This document shows positions 51,463 to 60,507 of a stretch of DNA of 64,000 bases, piece by piece (the stretch's first letter is position 1; every line of letters starts with the position of its first letter). The stretch is from Desulfobulbaceae bacterium (GTDB lineage Bacteria > Desulfobacterota > Desulfobulbia > Desulfobulbales > Desulfocapsaceae), in assembly GCA_011390165.1 (NCBI GenBank), contig JAABSV010000006.1, positions 1 through 64,000 on the forward strand, in the 5' to 3' direction. The notes under the pieces were generated by a model, which was given only the letters and a program-made list of their open reading frames with translations, was not told the origin of the DNA and searched no databases. Made by a program: the position numbers and the translations under genes.

Positions 51463-52449
51463 TCAGTTGACCGGGTCGAAGCCTCGACCCTCGCGGTAGA
51501 CCGACTCCGCCTGCTCCTTGAACTGCCGGAAAATCTCGGCCACCGGCAGAATCGAATCCATCTTGTATATGTTCTCCCCGGAAAAGACCAGCCCCTCCTC
51601 GATATTGCCGTTTCGGGCCATCATCAGCCGCTCGTTGATGCAGTAGTGGTGGTCACACTTCTTCAGGCAGAGGTGGGAGCATTTGCGGGTGCTCATATCC
51701 TCGCCGTCGTGCATCGCCTTGACGAAGGGGGTGTTGATCGCCCGGCCGGGGAGGCCCACCGGCGAGGAGGTAAGGACGATATCTTCTTTCTTTGCTCGCA
51801 GGTAGGCCTGTTTGAAGGCATCGGCGACATCGCACTCCTCGCTGAGCACGAAGCGGGAGGCGATCTGTACCCCGTCGGCGCCGTATTTATCCATCATTTC
51901 GGCCATCTCGTAGCCGTTGGTGACCCCTCCGGCGGCAATCAGGGGGACCTTGGTGATCGCCTCGCGGATGGGGGGAAAGAGTTCCCGCAGCGGTATGTCG
52001 GTGCCGAGGTGGCCACCGGCCTCCTTGGCCTCGACAATGATCGCCGCCGCCCCCAGTTTCTCCGCCAGCCTGGCCAGGGTGGGCGAGCTGACGATCATCA
52101 CGATGGGGGTGTTGTGCTCCCGACCGATCTTAAAAATATCGCGGGAAAAACCGGCGCCGGTGATGATCATGTCGATGCCGGCGTCGATGGAGCCGACCAC
52201 CAGCTGGTAGAAGTCCTTCATGGCGTACATGATGTTCACCGCCACCACCCCGCTGGTGGCCGCCTTGGCCTTCCTGATATCGGCCTGCAGTTCATCCACC
52301 GGCAGGCCGGAGCCGCCGATCACCCCGATTCCGCCGCAGTTGGCTACCGGTACCGCCAGGGCGGAGGTGGAGACCCGAACCGACATCCCCCCCTGAATCA
52401 GGGGAAAGGGGGCGGTAAAGCCGGCTATGGTGAGTGGTGGTAAATGCAT
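51463..52449 (-). CDS. Nitronate monooxygenase / FabK-like FMN flavoprotein
   Basis: A 328-residue TIM-barrel flavoprotein of the 2-nitropropane dioxygenase family: PLIQGGMSVRVS near the start, EAKEAGGHLG (FMN/catalytic region), IAAGGVTNGYEM and GADGVQIASRFVLSEEC. Near residue 245 it has four closely spaced cysteines (KCSHLCLKKCDHHYC) that occur in some relatives and could bind metal. The substrate is unknown; detoxification of nitroalkanes or an enoyl reductase role are both possible. ATG 52449 aligns with the family N-terminus and a promoter lies at 52505-52533. Confidence 0.85.
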   Translation of the reverse strand: MHLPPLTIAGFTAPFPLIQGGMSVRVSTSALAVPVANCGGIGVIGGSGLPVDELQADIRKAKAATSGVVAVNIMYAMKDFYQLVVGSIDAGIDMIITGAGFSRDIFKIGREHNTPIVMIVSSPTLARLAEKLGAAAIIVEAKEAGGHLGTDIPLRELFPPIREAITKVPLIAAGGVTNGYEMAEMMDKYGADGVQIASRFVLSEECDVADAFKQAYLRAKKEDIVLTSSPVGLPGRAINTPFVKAMHDGEDMSTRKCSHLCLKKCDHHYCINERLMMARNGNIEEGLVFSGENIYKMDSILPVAEIFRQFKEQAESVYREGRGFDPVN

Positions 52450-52504
52450 GCGGAAAAGACTCCAAAAGACATACTTGATGGTGGTATGGTCGGAAAGTTT
52501 CTGG

Positions 52505-52533
52505 ATAATGCACCGCGGTCCGGCATTTGTCAA
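52505..52533 (-). promoter_or_regulatory. Promoter of the flavoprotein-pcnB operon
   Basis: Minus-strand TTGACA (52528-52533) and CATTAT (52505-52510) are exactly 17 nt apart, giving a leader of about 50 nt. Confidence 0.65.
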
Positions 52534-52641
52534 GGACTATGCACCGGTGGCGGACTTTCGCCGGCAGCGGGAATGGCTCCCGCAGAGGTTGTCGGCGGTG
52601 CGCCGGCTGGTCAGGGGTGGTCGCCGGAACTGGAGAGATTG

Positions 52642-52670
52642 TTGACAAGGCCGCTGAAATGCGGTTAGAT
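52642..52670 (+). promoter_or_regulatory. Candidate promoter of hisS-aspS
   Basis: TTGACA (52642-52647) is followed 17 nt later by TTAGAT (52665-52670), about 65 nt before the hisS start codon. Confidence 0.45.
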
Positions 52671-52735
52671 AACCAGTTTTCATTATTTCGTCAATCTTTT
52701 GCCCGGTGCCCGGAGAGGGTAGCAAGGAGAGTACG

Positions 52736-53980
52736 GTGAAAATCAAGGCCCTGAAGGGATTCAAGGATGTGATTCCCGGGGAGGTGGAGCTGTGGCAGTA
52801 CCTGGAAAAGGTGGCCAGGGATGTCTTTGGTCGCTACCAGTTCAGTGAGATCCGTCTGCCGGTCCTCGAAGAGACCGCCCTCTTCGCCAGATCCATCGGT
52901 GAGGGCACCGACATAGTCGAAAAGGAGATGTACACCTTTGTCGACAAGCAGATCACCATGCGGCCGGAGGCGACCGCCTCTCTGCTCCGCGCCTATATCG
53001 AGCATGGCCTCGGCGTCCAGAAGCCGGTCCAGCGCCTCTTTACCATCGGGCCGATGTTCCGCCACGAACGGCCCCAGAAAGGGCGCCTGCGCCAGTTTCA
53101 CCAGCTTGATGCCGAGATTATCGGTTCTGCCAGCCCACGGGTCGATGCCGAGCTGATCGCCATGGCGGCGCTGCTGCTCGCTGAGTTGCAACTGTCGGTG
53201 AGCCTGGAACTGAACTCCCTCGGCTGCCCTGCCTGCCGACCGGCCTACCGGGCCCTGCTGCTCGAGTTCATCGCTGCCCGCCTCGACGGCCTCTGTGACG
53301 ACTGCCGGCGGCGGAGCGCTACCAACCCGCTGCGGGTGCTTGACTGCAAGGTCCCCGGCTGCCGGGAGCGGATTGTCGATGCGCCGGCAATGGCGATGCA
53401 TCTCTGCGGCGACTGCGCCGACCATTTTTCCGGGGTGCAGCAGGCCCTTGATCTCCTCGGGATTACCTATCGTCTCAATAAGTTCATGGTCCGTGGCCTC
53501 GATTACTATTGCCGGACCACCTTCGAATTTATCACCACCGACCTCGGCGCCCAGGCGGCGGTGGCCGCCGGTGGGCGCTACGACGGACTGGTCGGCCTGC
53601 TGGGTGGGCCGGAACAGTGCCCCGGCATCGGCTTTGCCATGGGCATGGAACGCCTGGTGCTTCTGCTTCAGCAACAGCCGGCCCCAGCCCTGCCGGCCGC
53701 CGCCGACCTGGCCATCGCCGCAGTGGGAGAGGAGGCCGTTCTCCTTGCCTTCCCCCTGGCCCAGGAGCTGCGCGCTGCCGGCTTCCGGGTCGCCATGGAC
53801 CACGAGGGGCGGAGCCTCAAGGCCCAGATGAAGCAGGCGGACAAAAGTGGTGCCGCCCGGGCTCTTATTATCGGGGCAACGGAGGTCGCTGCCGGCTACG
53901 GTCTGCTCCGCGATCTGCGCGGAGAGGGGCAGCAGGAAGTTGCCTTGAACAGTGCTGCCCTGGCCGACGCTTTGCTTTAG
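52736..53980 (+). CDS. hisS: Histidine-tRNA ligase
   Basis: A 414-residue class II synthetase. KALKGFKDVIPGE starts the catalytic domain, FTIGPMFRHERPQKGRLRQF is motif 2, RGLDYYCRTTFEF is the histidine-specific signature, and GIGFAMGMERL is motif 3. The C-terminal anticodon-binding domain covers about 325-414. The GTG start at 52736 has AAGGAGA in front; an upstream ATG in frame lacks one. aspS follows after 50 nt, a common pairing. Confidence 0.96.
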   Translation: MKIKALKGFKDVIPGEVELWQYLEKVARDVFGRYQFSEIRLPVLEETALFARSIGEGTDIVEKEMYTFVDKQITMRPEATASLLRAYIEHGLGVQKPVQRLFTIGPMFRHERPQKGRLRQFHQLDAEIIGSASPRVDAELIAMAALLLAELQLSVSLELNSLGCPACRPAYRALLLEFIAARLDGLCDDCRRRSATNPLRVLDCKVPGCRERIVDAPAMAMHLCGDCADHFSGVQQALDLLGITYRLNKFMVRGLDYYCRTTFEFITTDLGAQAAVAAGGRYDGLVGLLGGPEQCPGIGFAMGMERLVLLLQQQPAPALPAAADLAIAAVGEEAVLLAFPLAQELRAAGFRVAMDHEGRSLKAQMKQADKSGAARALIIGATEVAAGYGLLRDLRGEGQQEVALNSAALADALL

Positions 53981-54030
53981 AGTGTCGCAGCAGGCGTCGC
54001 ATCAATTAACCTCTACTACAGAAGAAGAGT

Positions 54031-55815
54031 ATGGAATCAATGGGACAGTTGCGCCGGACGCATTCGTGTAACGCACTCGGCACCGGCGATGTGGGGGCGG
54101 AGGTGACCCTGATGGGCTGGGTCCTTCGCCGCCGTGACCATGGCGGGGTGATCTTTGTCGACCTGCGCGACCGCTGGGGGATTACCCAGGTGGTTTTCAA
54201 CCCGACGGTGGACCCGGAGGTTCATGCCAAGGCGCACCAGATCCGCAGCGAGTGGGTGCTGGCGGTACGCGGCCGGGTGGTGGCCCGCCCCGCCGAGATG
54301 GCCAACACCAAGCTGGCAACCGGTGCCATCGAGGTGCTCGTCGATACCCTGCAACTGCTCAACAGCAGTGAGACCCCGCCCTTCCCGCTGGACGAGGAGG
54401 TGGAGGTCTCCGACACCCTGCGCCTCCAGTACCGCTATCTCGACCTGCGCCGGCCGGAGATGGCCGCCAAGCTGGTGATGCGCCATCAGGCGGTGCAGGC
54501 GGTACGCAACTACCTCAATGAAAACGGTTTTCTTGATATTGAAACCCCGATGCTGACCCGTTCCACCCCGGAGGGGGCGCGGGATTACCTGGTCCCCAGC
54601 CGGGTCAACGCCGGCCGGTTTTACGCCCTGCCCCAGTCGCCGCAGCTCTTCAAGCAGCTGCTGATGATCGCCGGCATGGACCGCTACTACCAGATCGTCA
54701 AATGTTTCCGCGACGAGGACCTCCGTGCCGACCGCCAGCCGGAATTCACCCAGATCGATATGGAGCTGAGCTTTGTCGGCGAGGAGGATATCATCGCCAT
54801 CAACGAGGGGATGGTGGCCAGGCTGTTCCGGGAGACCCGTGGCCTGGAGCTCACCCCACCCTTCCCCCGGCTCACCTATGCCGAGGCGATGGACCGCTAC
54901 GGTACCGACCGGCCGGATATCCGCTTTGGCATGGAAATCGTCGACCTCACCGGCATAGCCGCCGGCTGCTCCTTCAAGGTGTTCCGAGAGGTGGCTGATC
55001 GGGGGGGGACGGTGCGGGCGATCAACGCCAGCGGCTGCGCCGACTTCACCCGCCGGGAACTTGATCAGCTCACCGAGTTCGTTGCCCAGTTCGGCGCGAA
55101 GGGGCTGGCCTGGGTGAAGATCAAGGAGGGTGGCGAGTGGCAGTCACCAATCGCCAAGTTCTTTAGCGAAACGGAGCAGGCGGCCATTGCCGCCGCCACC
55201 GGGGCGGTGGTCGGCGATCTGCTCTTTTTTGCCGCCGACCAGAAAAAGGCGGTGTTCCAGGTGCTCGCCGAGTTGCGGGTGGAGTTGGCCCGTCGCCTGG
55301 AACTGCTCAGCAAAGATGAATTTCGCTTCGTCTGGGTGACTGATTTCCCTCTTCTCGAGTACGACGACAAGGAGAAGCGCTATCAGGCCCTGCACCACCC
55401 CTTCACCGCCCCCCGGGAGGAGGACCTGGACCTGCTGGCGACTGACCCCACGGCGGTGCGCAGCCGTGCCTACGACCTGGTGCTCAACGGCACCGAGATT
55501 GGTGGCGGTTCCATCCGTATCCACCGTCGCGAGCTGCAGGCGAGGGTGCTGGCGGTCCTCGGCATCGACGCGGCGGAGGCGGAGGCCAAGTTTGGCTTCC
55601 TCCTCCGCGCTTTGGAGTTGGGGGCACCACCCCACGGTGGCATTGCCTTCGGCCTTGACCGGCTGCTGATGCTGATCACCGGCAGCGACTCAATCCGTCA
55701 GGTGATTGCCTTCCCGAAGACCCAGAAGGCCACCTGCCCGCTCACCGAGGCCCCCTCTTCGGTGGCCCGCCGGCAGCTCACCGAGCTGCACATCCAGCCG
55801 GACTGGAAGGAGTAG
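54031..55815 (+). CDS. aspS: Aspartate-tRNA ligase
   Basis: A 594-residue bacterial-type AspRS. An N-terminal OB anticodon-binding domain (VTLMGWVLRRRDHGGVIFVDLRD) is followed by the class II core with motif 2 (KCFRDEDLRADRQPEFTQID). The bacterial GAD insertion domain (about 290-420) and motif 3 (PHGGIAFGLDRLLM) complete it. Length is standard. Whether it also charges tRNA-Asn cannot be decided because gatCAB and asnS are outside the window. Confidence 0.96.
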   Translation: MESMGQLRRTHSCNALGTGDVGAEVTLMGWVLRRRDHGGVIFVDLRDRWGITQVVFNPTVDPEVHAKAHQIRSEWVLAVRGRVVARPAEMANTKLATGAIEVLVDTLQLLNSSETPPFPLDEEVEVSDTLRLQYRYLDLRRPEMAAKLVMRHQAVQAVRNYLNENGFLDIETPMLTRSTPEGARDYLVPSRVNAGRFYALPQSPQLFKQLLMIAGMDRYYQIVKCFRDEDLRADRQPEFTQIDMELSFVGEEDIIAINEGMVARLFRETRGLELTPPFPRLTYAEAMDRYGTDRPDIRFGMEIVDLTGIAAGCSFKVFREVADRGGTVRAINASGCADFTRRELDQLTEFVAQFGAKGLAWVKIKEGGEWQSPIAKFFSETEQAAIAAATGAVVGDLLFFAADQKKAVFQVLAELRVELARRLELLSKDEFRFVWVTDFPLLEYDDKEKRYQALHHPFTAPREEDLDLLATDPTAVRSRAYDLVLNGTEIGGGSIRIHRRELQARVLAVLGIDAAEAEAKFGFLLRALELGAPPHGGIAFGLDRLLMLITGSDSIRQVIAFPKTQKATCPLTEAPSSVARRQLTELHIQPDWKE

Positions 55816-55837
55816 CCGGGAAGAGGGGGCCGCCCCT

Positions 55838-55960
55838 TCAGTACCTGCTGTCGGCGAAGCCGACCCAGCCGTCCGCCTCCATTTGAGCCCGGCCAAAATC
55901 GGTCAGGGTGAAGGGGATTGCCAGTTCGCTGCCGTTGCCGGCCCGGCTTTTTTGTCTCAT
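55838..55960 (-). CDS. Small candidate ORF, 40 residues
   Basis: In the gap between aspS and the convergent DMT transporter, the minus strand encodes MRQKSRAGNGSELAIPF and ends GWVGFADSRY before a stop. Codon third positions are GC-rich like real genes, but the ribosome site is poor (GGAAG directly before ATG) and no homologue is recognised. It may be a remnant of a longer gene. Confidence 0.25.
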   Translation of the reverse strand: MRQKSRAGNGSELAIPFTLTDFGRAQMEADGWVGFADSRY

Positions 55961-56069
55961 CTTCCGGGGAGAAGTTTTCTCTCCGGCTTATCCGCTGGCT
56001 CTCTGCCGGCCCCCTCCGCGGCGGCCCCTGACGGTTGCGTCGCTGGTGCCGGATTGCTCAGAGGTCCGG

Positions 56070-56972
56070 TCATTGCCGGGGTCTGTCGACGTTTCTTATC
56101 GGGTGGATGCGGAAGGTGGCGAGAAGGATGCCGGTAAAGATCAGCAGAATCGCCAACAGGTGGGTGGTGGTGAGAATCTCGTCGAGAAAGATGACCGCCA
56201 GGACAGTGCTGAACACCGGCATCAGGTGGATGAAGGGGCCGGCGATATTGGCGCCGAGGATGGAGATCGCCCGGTTCCAGAAGATGAAGGCAAGCACCGA
56301 GGCGAACAGGGCGACATAGAGGATGGTCAGGCCGACTTCGACGGAGAGGGTCATGCTCCGGCCGCTGTTCAGTTCAGCGAGGTAGAAAGGGAAGAGAACG
56401 GCCAGGCCGACGATGGCGATGGCGGTTTGGTAGGCGAAGGGGTGCAGTCCGACGGGGAAGTTTTTCAGATTGGCGGAGTAGAAACCCCAGAGGAAGGCGG
56501 CGATGAAGACCAGGACATCGCCCCGGTTGAACTGGAGGTCGAGAAGGCTCACCAGGTTGCCCTGGGTGATGATCAGCACCACCCCGAAGAAGGAGGTGGC
56601 CACCCCGAGCCACTGCCGCAGTCGGAGCCGTTCGTTGAACAGCAGTCGTGAGACGAGGACGATCACCACCGGAATGCAGGAGTTGACCAGCACCGCATTG
56701 ATCGCCGTGGTGCTCTGCATGGCCAGATAGATCAGGGTGTTGAAACCGGCCACCCCCACTATCCCCTGGAGGGTGAGGTAGCGCCATTTGGCCAGAACGA
56801 GCCGGCGCTGGCGGAGAAGGGGGACCAGGCCGAAACAGGCGAGGATGAGCAGGGCCACCGCCCAGCGCCAGAAGGAGAGGGCGATGGGGGGGATTTGGTT
56901 GTGCATGCCGCGGCTGAGGACAAAGTTCCCCGACCAGAAGAGGGTGGTGAGAATGAGCAGCAGGTAGGGCAT
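56070..56972 (-). CDS. EamA/DMT-family transporter
   Basis: A 300-residue permease with ten hydrophobic helices in two EamA repeats (residues 1-135 and 145-290; FWSGNFVLSRG in the first, AFLWGFYSANLKNF at the start of the second). Such proteins export amino acids or other metabolites. It lies 3 nt after the AI-2E-family gene, so the two are co-transcribed. Confidence 0.88.
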   Translation of the reverse strand: MPYLLLILTTLFWSGNFVLSRGMHNQIPPIALSFWRWAVALLILACFGLVPLLRQRRLVLAKWRYLTLQGIVGVAGFNTLIYLAMQSTTAINAVLVNSCIPVVIVLVSRLLFNERLRLRQWLGVATSFFGVVLIITQGNLVSLLDLQFNRGDVLVFIAAFLWGFYSANLKNFPVGLHPFAYQTAIAIVGLAVLFPFYLAELNSGRSMTLSVEVGLTILYVALFASVLAFIFWNRAISILGANIAGPFIHLMPVFSTVLAVIFLDEILTTTHLLAILLIFTGILLATFRIHPIRNVDRPRQ

Positions 56973-56975
56973 GGT

Positions 56976-58187
56976 TTACGATCCGGAGGACGGAGGGGCA
57001 GCGCCGCTGTCGCTGGTGGAGGGAGGCTCTATCGGGGCGGTGGAGGCCTGCCCGGCCCCGGCTTTCTCGTCGACCCCCTCCTGGGTGGGGGAAGCGGCGC
57101 TGCCGACGGCCGGCACGATGGCGGTCAGCGGCCCCACCTCGGGGAGCTGGTGGTGGAAGGTGTCGGCGTAAATCTCCCAGATGGTGATGAACAGGGCGGC
57201 GATGATCGGGCCGATGATGATGCCCAGGATACCGAACATGGAGATGCCGCCCAGGGTCCCGAAGAGGACGAAGAGGTCGTGCATCTCGGTATCCTTGCCC
57301 ACCAACCGGGGACGGAGGAGGTTGTCGAGGTTGCCGGCCACCAGGCCGCAGAGCAGGGCGAGGATCACCACCCCGATGTAGTCACCGGTGAGGGCGAGGA
57401 TAACCAGGGCGGGCAGCCAGATCAGGGCGGTGCCGACCGCCGGGACGATGGAGGTGACCGCCATCAGGGTGCCCCAGAAGACCGCCGCGTCGATGCCGGC
57501 AAAGAGGAAGGCGAGGCCGCAGATCCCTCCCTGGAGGAGGCCGATCACCAGGGTCCCCTTGAGCGTTGCCCGGGTCACCGAGGTGAACCGGATGAGCAAC
57601 CGCCGTTCGCTGCGGTCATCGAGGGGAAGGAGGTAGAGAATCCGGTTGATCAGCCGGTCGCCCATGGTGAGGAAATAGAACATCACATAGAGCATCACCA
57701 CCGAGGAGAGGACCGCCTCGATGGTCAGCCGGGTAAAGGAGGAGAGGGAACCGATGAGAAAGGAGCTGAGGGTGGTGACCAGTTCGCCGGCCTTGCTGAT
57801 GATGATGTCGCGGTAGGGGAGAACCGCCTCGTAGCCGGGGATGTCCGCCAGCAGGCTGGAGAGGATGGTCGGTTCGTCGAGAAAGCGTTGCACCCAGGGG
57901 GTAACCGAACTGCCGACGCTGATTGCCTGGCTGACCACCACGGTGATCAGCAGGGCCAGAGGACCGAGAACCAGGGCGACGATGCCGGTGACCACCAGCA
58001 CCGAAGCCAGGTTTTTTTGGCCGCCAAGGCGGTCGGAAAGCCGGCGGTGGACGGGGAGGACCATGGCTGAAAAAAGGCCGGCCATGAAGATCGCCATCAG
58101 AAACTGCTTGATCATGGTCAGGAAGAGGGCGGAGATCGCCAGCACCAGACCCAGCAGTACCCATTTGTGCAGGGAGAGTCGTTCCAT
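56976..58187 (-). CDS. AI-2E family transporter (TqsA/PerM-like)
   Basis: A 403-residue membrane protein of the AI-2E transporter superfamily, with about 8 helices and the family segments SSVVMLYVMFYFLTMGDRLI, LVIGLLQGGICGLAFLFAGI, SIVPAVGTALIWLPA and GNLDNLLRPRLVGK. Some relatives are Na+/H+ antiporters or mediate solute export. The tail (about 360-403) is low-complexity Ala/Pro/Ser. Its position between a DMT transporter and lutABC does not reveal the substrate. Confidence 0.9.
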   Translation of the reverse strand: MERLSLHKWVLLGLVLAISALFLTMIKQFLMAIFMAGLFSAMVLPVHRRLSDRLGGQKNLASVLVVTGIVALVLGPLALLITVVVSQAISVGSSVTPWVQRFLDEPTILSSLLADIPGYEAVLPYRDIIISKAGELVTTLSSFLIGSLSSFTRLTIEAVLSSVVMLYVMFYFLTMGDRLINRILYLLPLDDRSERRLLIRFTSVTRATLKGTLVIGLLQGGICGLAFLFAGIDAAVFWGTLMAVTSIVPAVGTALIWLPALVILALTGDYIGVVILALLCGLVAGNLDNLLRPRLVGKDTEMHDLFVLFGTLGGISMFGILGIIIGPIIAALFITIWEIYADTFHHQLPEVGPLTAIVPAVGSAASPTQEGVDEKAGAGQASTAPIEPPSTSDSGAAPPSSGS

Positions 58188-58216
58188 GGTTCAGTGGGAT
58201 GGGCCCTTTTGCCGGA

Positions 58217-59035
58217 TCATCCTGCCTCCGGGGGGGCTGTGCTCTCCGGGGTGTCTTCCCTCTGCTTCGCTGACTCTGCGGGTTGCGCCGAGTGTGCAGT
58301 GTCGCCGGGCAAAGTCGGTTCGCTGAGCAGGATGATATGCAGTTCGCAGGGGCCATGGGCGCCGTGCACCAGGGTGGCCTCGATGTCGGCGGTCTTCGAG
58401 GGGCCGGTGACAAAAACGAAGCTGTCCAGCTGCTGCCGCTGGCCAAGCAGGGCGTAGGCCTCCTCCAGGTCGGCGACCAGCTTCTCGCTGCGGAGCAAAG
58501 CGACATGGATGGAGGGGACCAGGGAGGTGCTCCGCGGCCGTCCCGGGCCACTTATTTCCACCAGTGTTGCCGTCTCGGCAATGGCGATCTCCGGGGCGGT
58601 GATGCCGATACAGGCGGCAATGGTCTTCTCCCGCAGCTGCTGGTCCTGGCTGAAGCTGGTGTGCACCGCCACCGACTCCCGGGAAAAGCGCTGCCAGAGC
58701 CGCAGGCCGGCGATATCCGGGTGGTCGTGGCAGAGCAGATGTCTGGTGTGGCTGAACTCGGGGTCGGTTTGGCGAACCAGCTCCACCACCACCGCCTCCG
58801 CCTCGGCCAGGGAGCTGACCTGGTAGGTGGTGATCCGGTTCTCGGTCGCTGCGGCCAGCAGGGTCTCGGCCAGTTCCGCCAGTTCGGCCGGACCGCGGGC
58901 GGCGATCCGGGCCAGGGCCGGCCGGGGGTCGGGGCTGGCGAAGAGCTGGGGAAAGAGCTTGGCGGGCCGTTCACCATCGGCGGCCTGACCGAGGGCGGTG
59001 CGGACGGTGGCGAAAAACTTTTCCTCGCTGTTCAT
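58217..59035 (-). CDS. lutC: LutC/YkgG-type lactate utilization protein (LUD domain)
   Basis: A 272-residue LUD-domain protein, third component of the LutABC L-lactate oxidase complex. The IGITAPEIAIAETATLV and GRPRSTSLVPSIHVALL segments are the family core; TGPSKTADIEATLVHGAHGP is the conserved C-terminal signature. A Pro/Glu/Ala-rich tail of about 30 residues follows. It overlaps lutB by 4 nt. Confidence 0.93.
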   Translation of the reverse strand: MNSEEKFFATVRTALGQAADGERPAKLFPQLFASPDPRPALARIAARGPAELAELAETLLAAATENRITTYQVSSLAEAEAVVVELVRQTDPEFSHTRHLLCHDHPDIAGLRLWQRFSRESVAVHTSFSQDQQLREKTIAACIGITAPEIAIAETATLVEISGPGRPRSTSLVPSIHVALLRSEKLVADLEEAYALLGQRQQLDSFVFVTGPSKTADIEATLVHGAHGPCELHIILLSEPTLPGDTAHSAQPAESAKQREDTPESTAPPEAG

Positions 59036-60507
59036 ACCTTCTCCTCCCCGCTGTTCTCTGCAGTTTTTTTGGCCACGTCCGGGGTCGGCGGGTGTTTTTG
59101 CCGCCAGCGGGCGGCAAAACTCTGCCTGGCAATGGGCGGCAGGTCACGGCTGTCGGTCCAGCCGGCCGCCGGCCCGACCATCCTGCTGATCATCCGGTTT
59201 TTGCCGATAAAAGGGCGCTGCAGCAGGGCGGCCAGGCGGAGGCCGGCCCGGTAGAGGGCCGGTCTGGTGACCAGATGGCGCCAGAGGCGGAAGGCAAAGG
59301 CCTCGGCCGGGTTCATCTGCCGGGTATCCCATTGGTCGCTGCCGTAGGCCAGTTTGTGGCGCAGGGCGGAGAGCATCCGCGGCAGATCGTTTTCCACCGG
59401 GCACACCTCTTTGCAGGCCCCGCACAGGGTCTCCCCCTTGCAGAGGTCGGCGTGCTTGTTGATCCCCTCCAGCAGCGGCGATACCACCGCCCCGATCGGC
59501 CCGCAGTAGGCGGAGGCGTAGGCGTGGCCGCCGATCTTGCCGTACACCGGGCAGATATTGAGGCAGGCACCGCAGCGGATGCAGGCAAGCACCTCCCGGA
59601 ACTCCGGGTCGGCGAGAATTTTCGAGCGGCCGTTGTCGACGATGACCAGATGGAACTCCCGGGTCTCGCCGGGGGTATCGGCCGGCCCGCCGACGAAGCT
59701 GACATAGGTGGAGATCTTCTGCAGCACCGCACCGCGGGTGAGCAGTTGGAGGGTCTCACGGTGCTCGGCCATGGTCGCCACCACCCGTTCCATCCCCATC
59801 ACCGCCACGTGCACCGGTGGCATGGTGGTGGCCATGCGGATGTTTCCCTCGTTGGAGACCAGACTGATCTGGCCGGTTTCGGCGCAGGCCAGGTTGCAGC
59901 CGGTCAGTCCCATCTCGGCGCTGAGCAGTTTTTCGCGCAGGGCGTGGCGGGCGGCCCGGGTGAGGGTGGGTGGGTCCTCGCTGTAGTCGATGCCCAGTTG
60001 GTCGGCAAAGAGCCGGCCGATCTGCCGCCGATCGAGGTGGATGCAGGGGGCGATGATGTGGGAGGGAGGCTCGCCGGCCAGCTGGACGATGTATTCGCCG
60101 AGATCGGTTTCCACCACCTCGATGCCGGCCGCCTCCAGAACCGGATCGACGCCGATCTCGATGGAGGTCATCGATTTTCCCTTGACCACCCGTTTCACCT
60201 GGTTTTTGCGGGCCACCGCCAGGATGTAGTCGCTGGCATCCTGGGCGGTTTCGGCAAAATAGACCCGTCCGCCGCGGGCACGGACCTTTTCCGCCAGGCT
60301 GGCGAGGATGATGTCGAGGTGGTCGAGGGTGCGCATCCGCGATGCCTTCACCCGCCGGCGCTTTTCCGGGTCGGCCAGCTCCACCCACATGCGCATTGCC
60401 CCCTGGCCGAGCCGTTCCTGGAAGCTGCGCAGGTTCGTCTGCAGGGTGGTCGAGGCGATCCCCTTGATGGCCTCCCGGGTGTAGTTGGACTGGCTGGGTC
60501 GGTTCAT
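59032..60507 (-). CDS. lutB: Iron-sulfur lactate utilization protein LutB
   Basis: A 491-residue LUD-domain protein with two [4Fe-4S] motifs, CIRCGACLNICPVYGKIGG and CGACKEVCPVENDLP, in the C-terminal half. It passes electrons from lactate oxidation toward the quinone pool. ATG 60507 lies inside the end of lutA (ATGA overlap), and lutC follows with another ATGA overlap, so the three genes are translationally coupled. Confidence 0.95.
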   Translation of the reverse strand: MNRPSQSNYTREAIKGIASTTLQTNLRSFQERLGQGAMRMWVELADPEKRRRVKASRMRTLDHLDIILASLAEKVRARGGRVYFAETAQDASDYILAVARKNQVKRVVKGKSMTSIEIGVDPVLEAAGIEVVETDLGEYIVQLAGEPPSHIIAPCIHLDRRQIGRLFADQLGIDYSEDPPTLTRAARHALREKLLSAEMGLTGCNLACAETGQISLVSNEGNIRMATTMPPVHVAVMGMERVVATMAEHRETLQLLTRGAVLQKISTYVSFVGGPADTPGETREFHLVIVDNGRSKILADPEFREVLACIRCGACLNICPVYGKIGGHAYASAYCGPIGAVVSPLLEGINKHADLCKGETLCGACKEVCPVENDLPRMLSALRHKLAYGSDQWDTRQMNPAEAFAFRLWRHLVTRPALYRAGLRLAALLQRPFIGKNRMISRMVGPAAGWTDSRDLPPIARQSFAARWRQKHPPTPDVAKKTAENSGEEKV

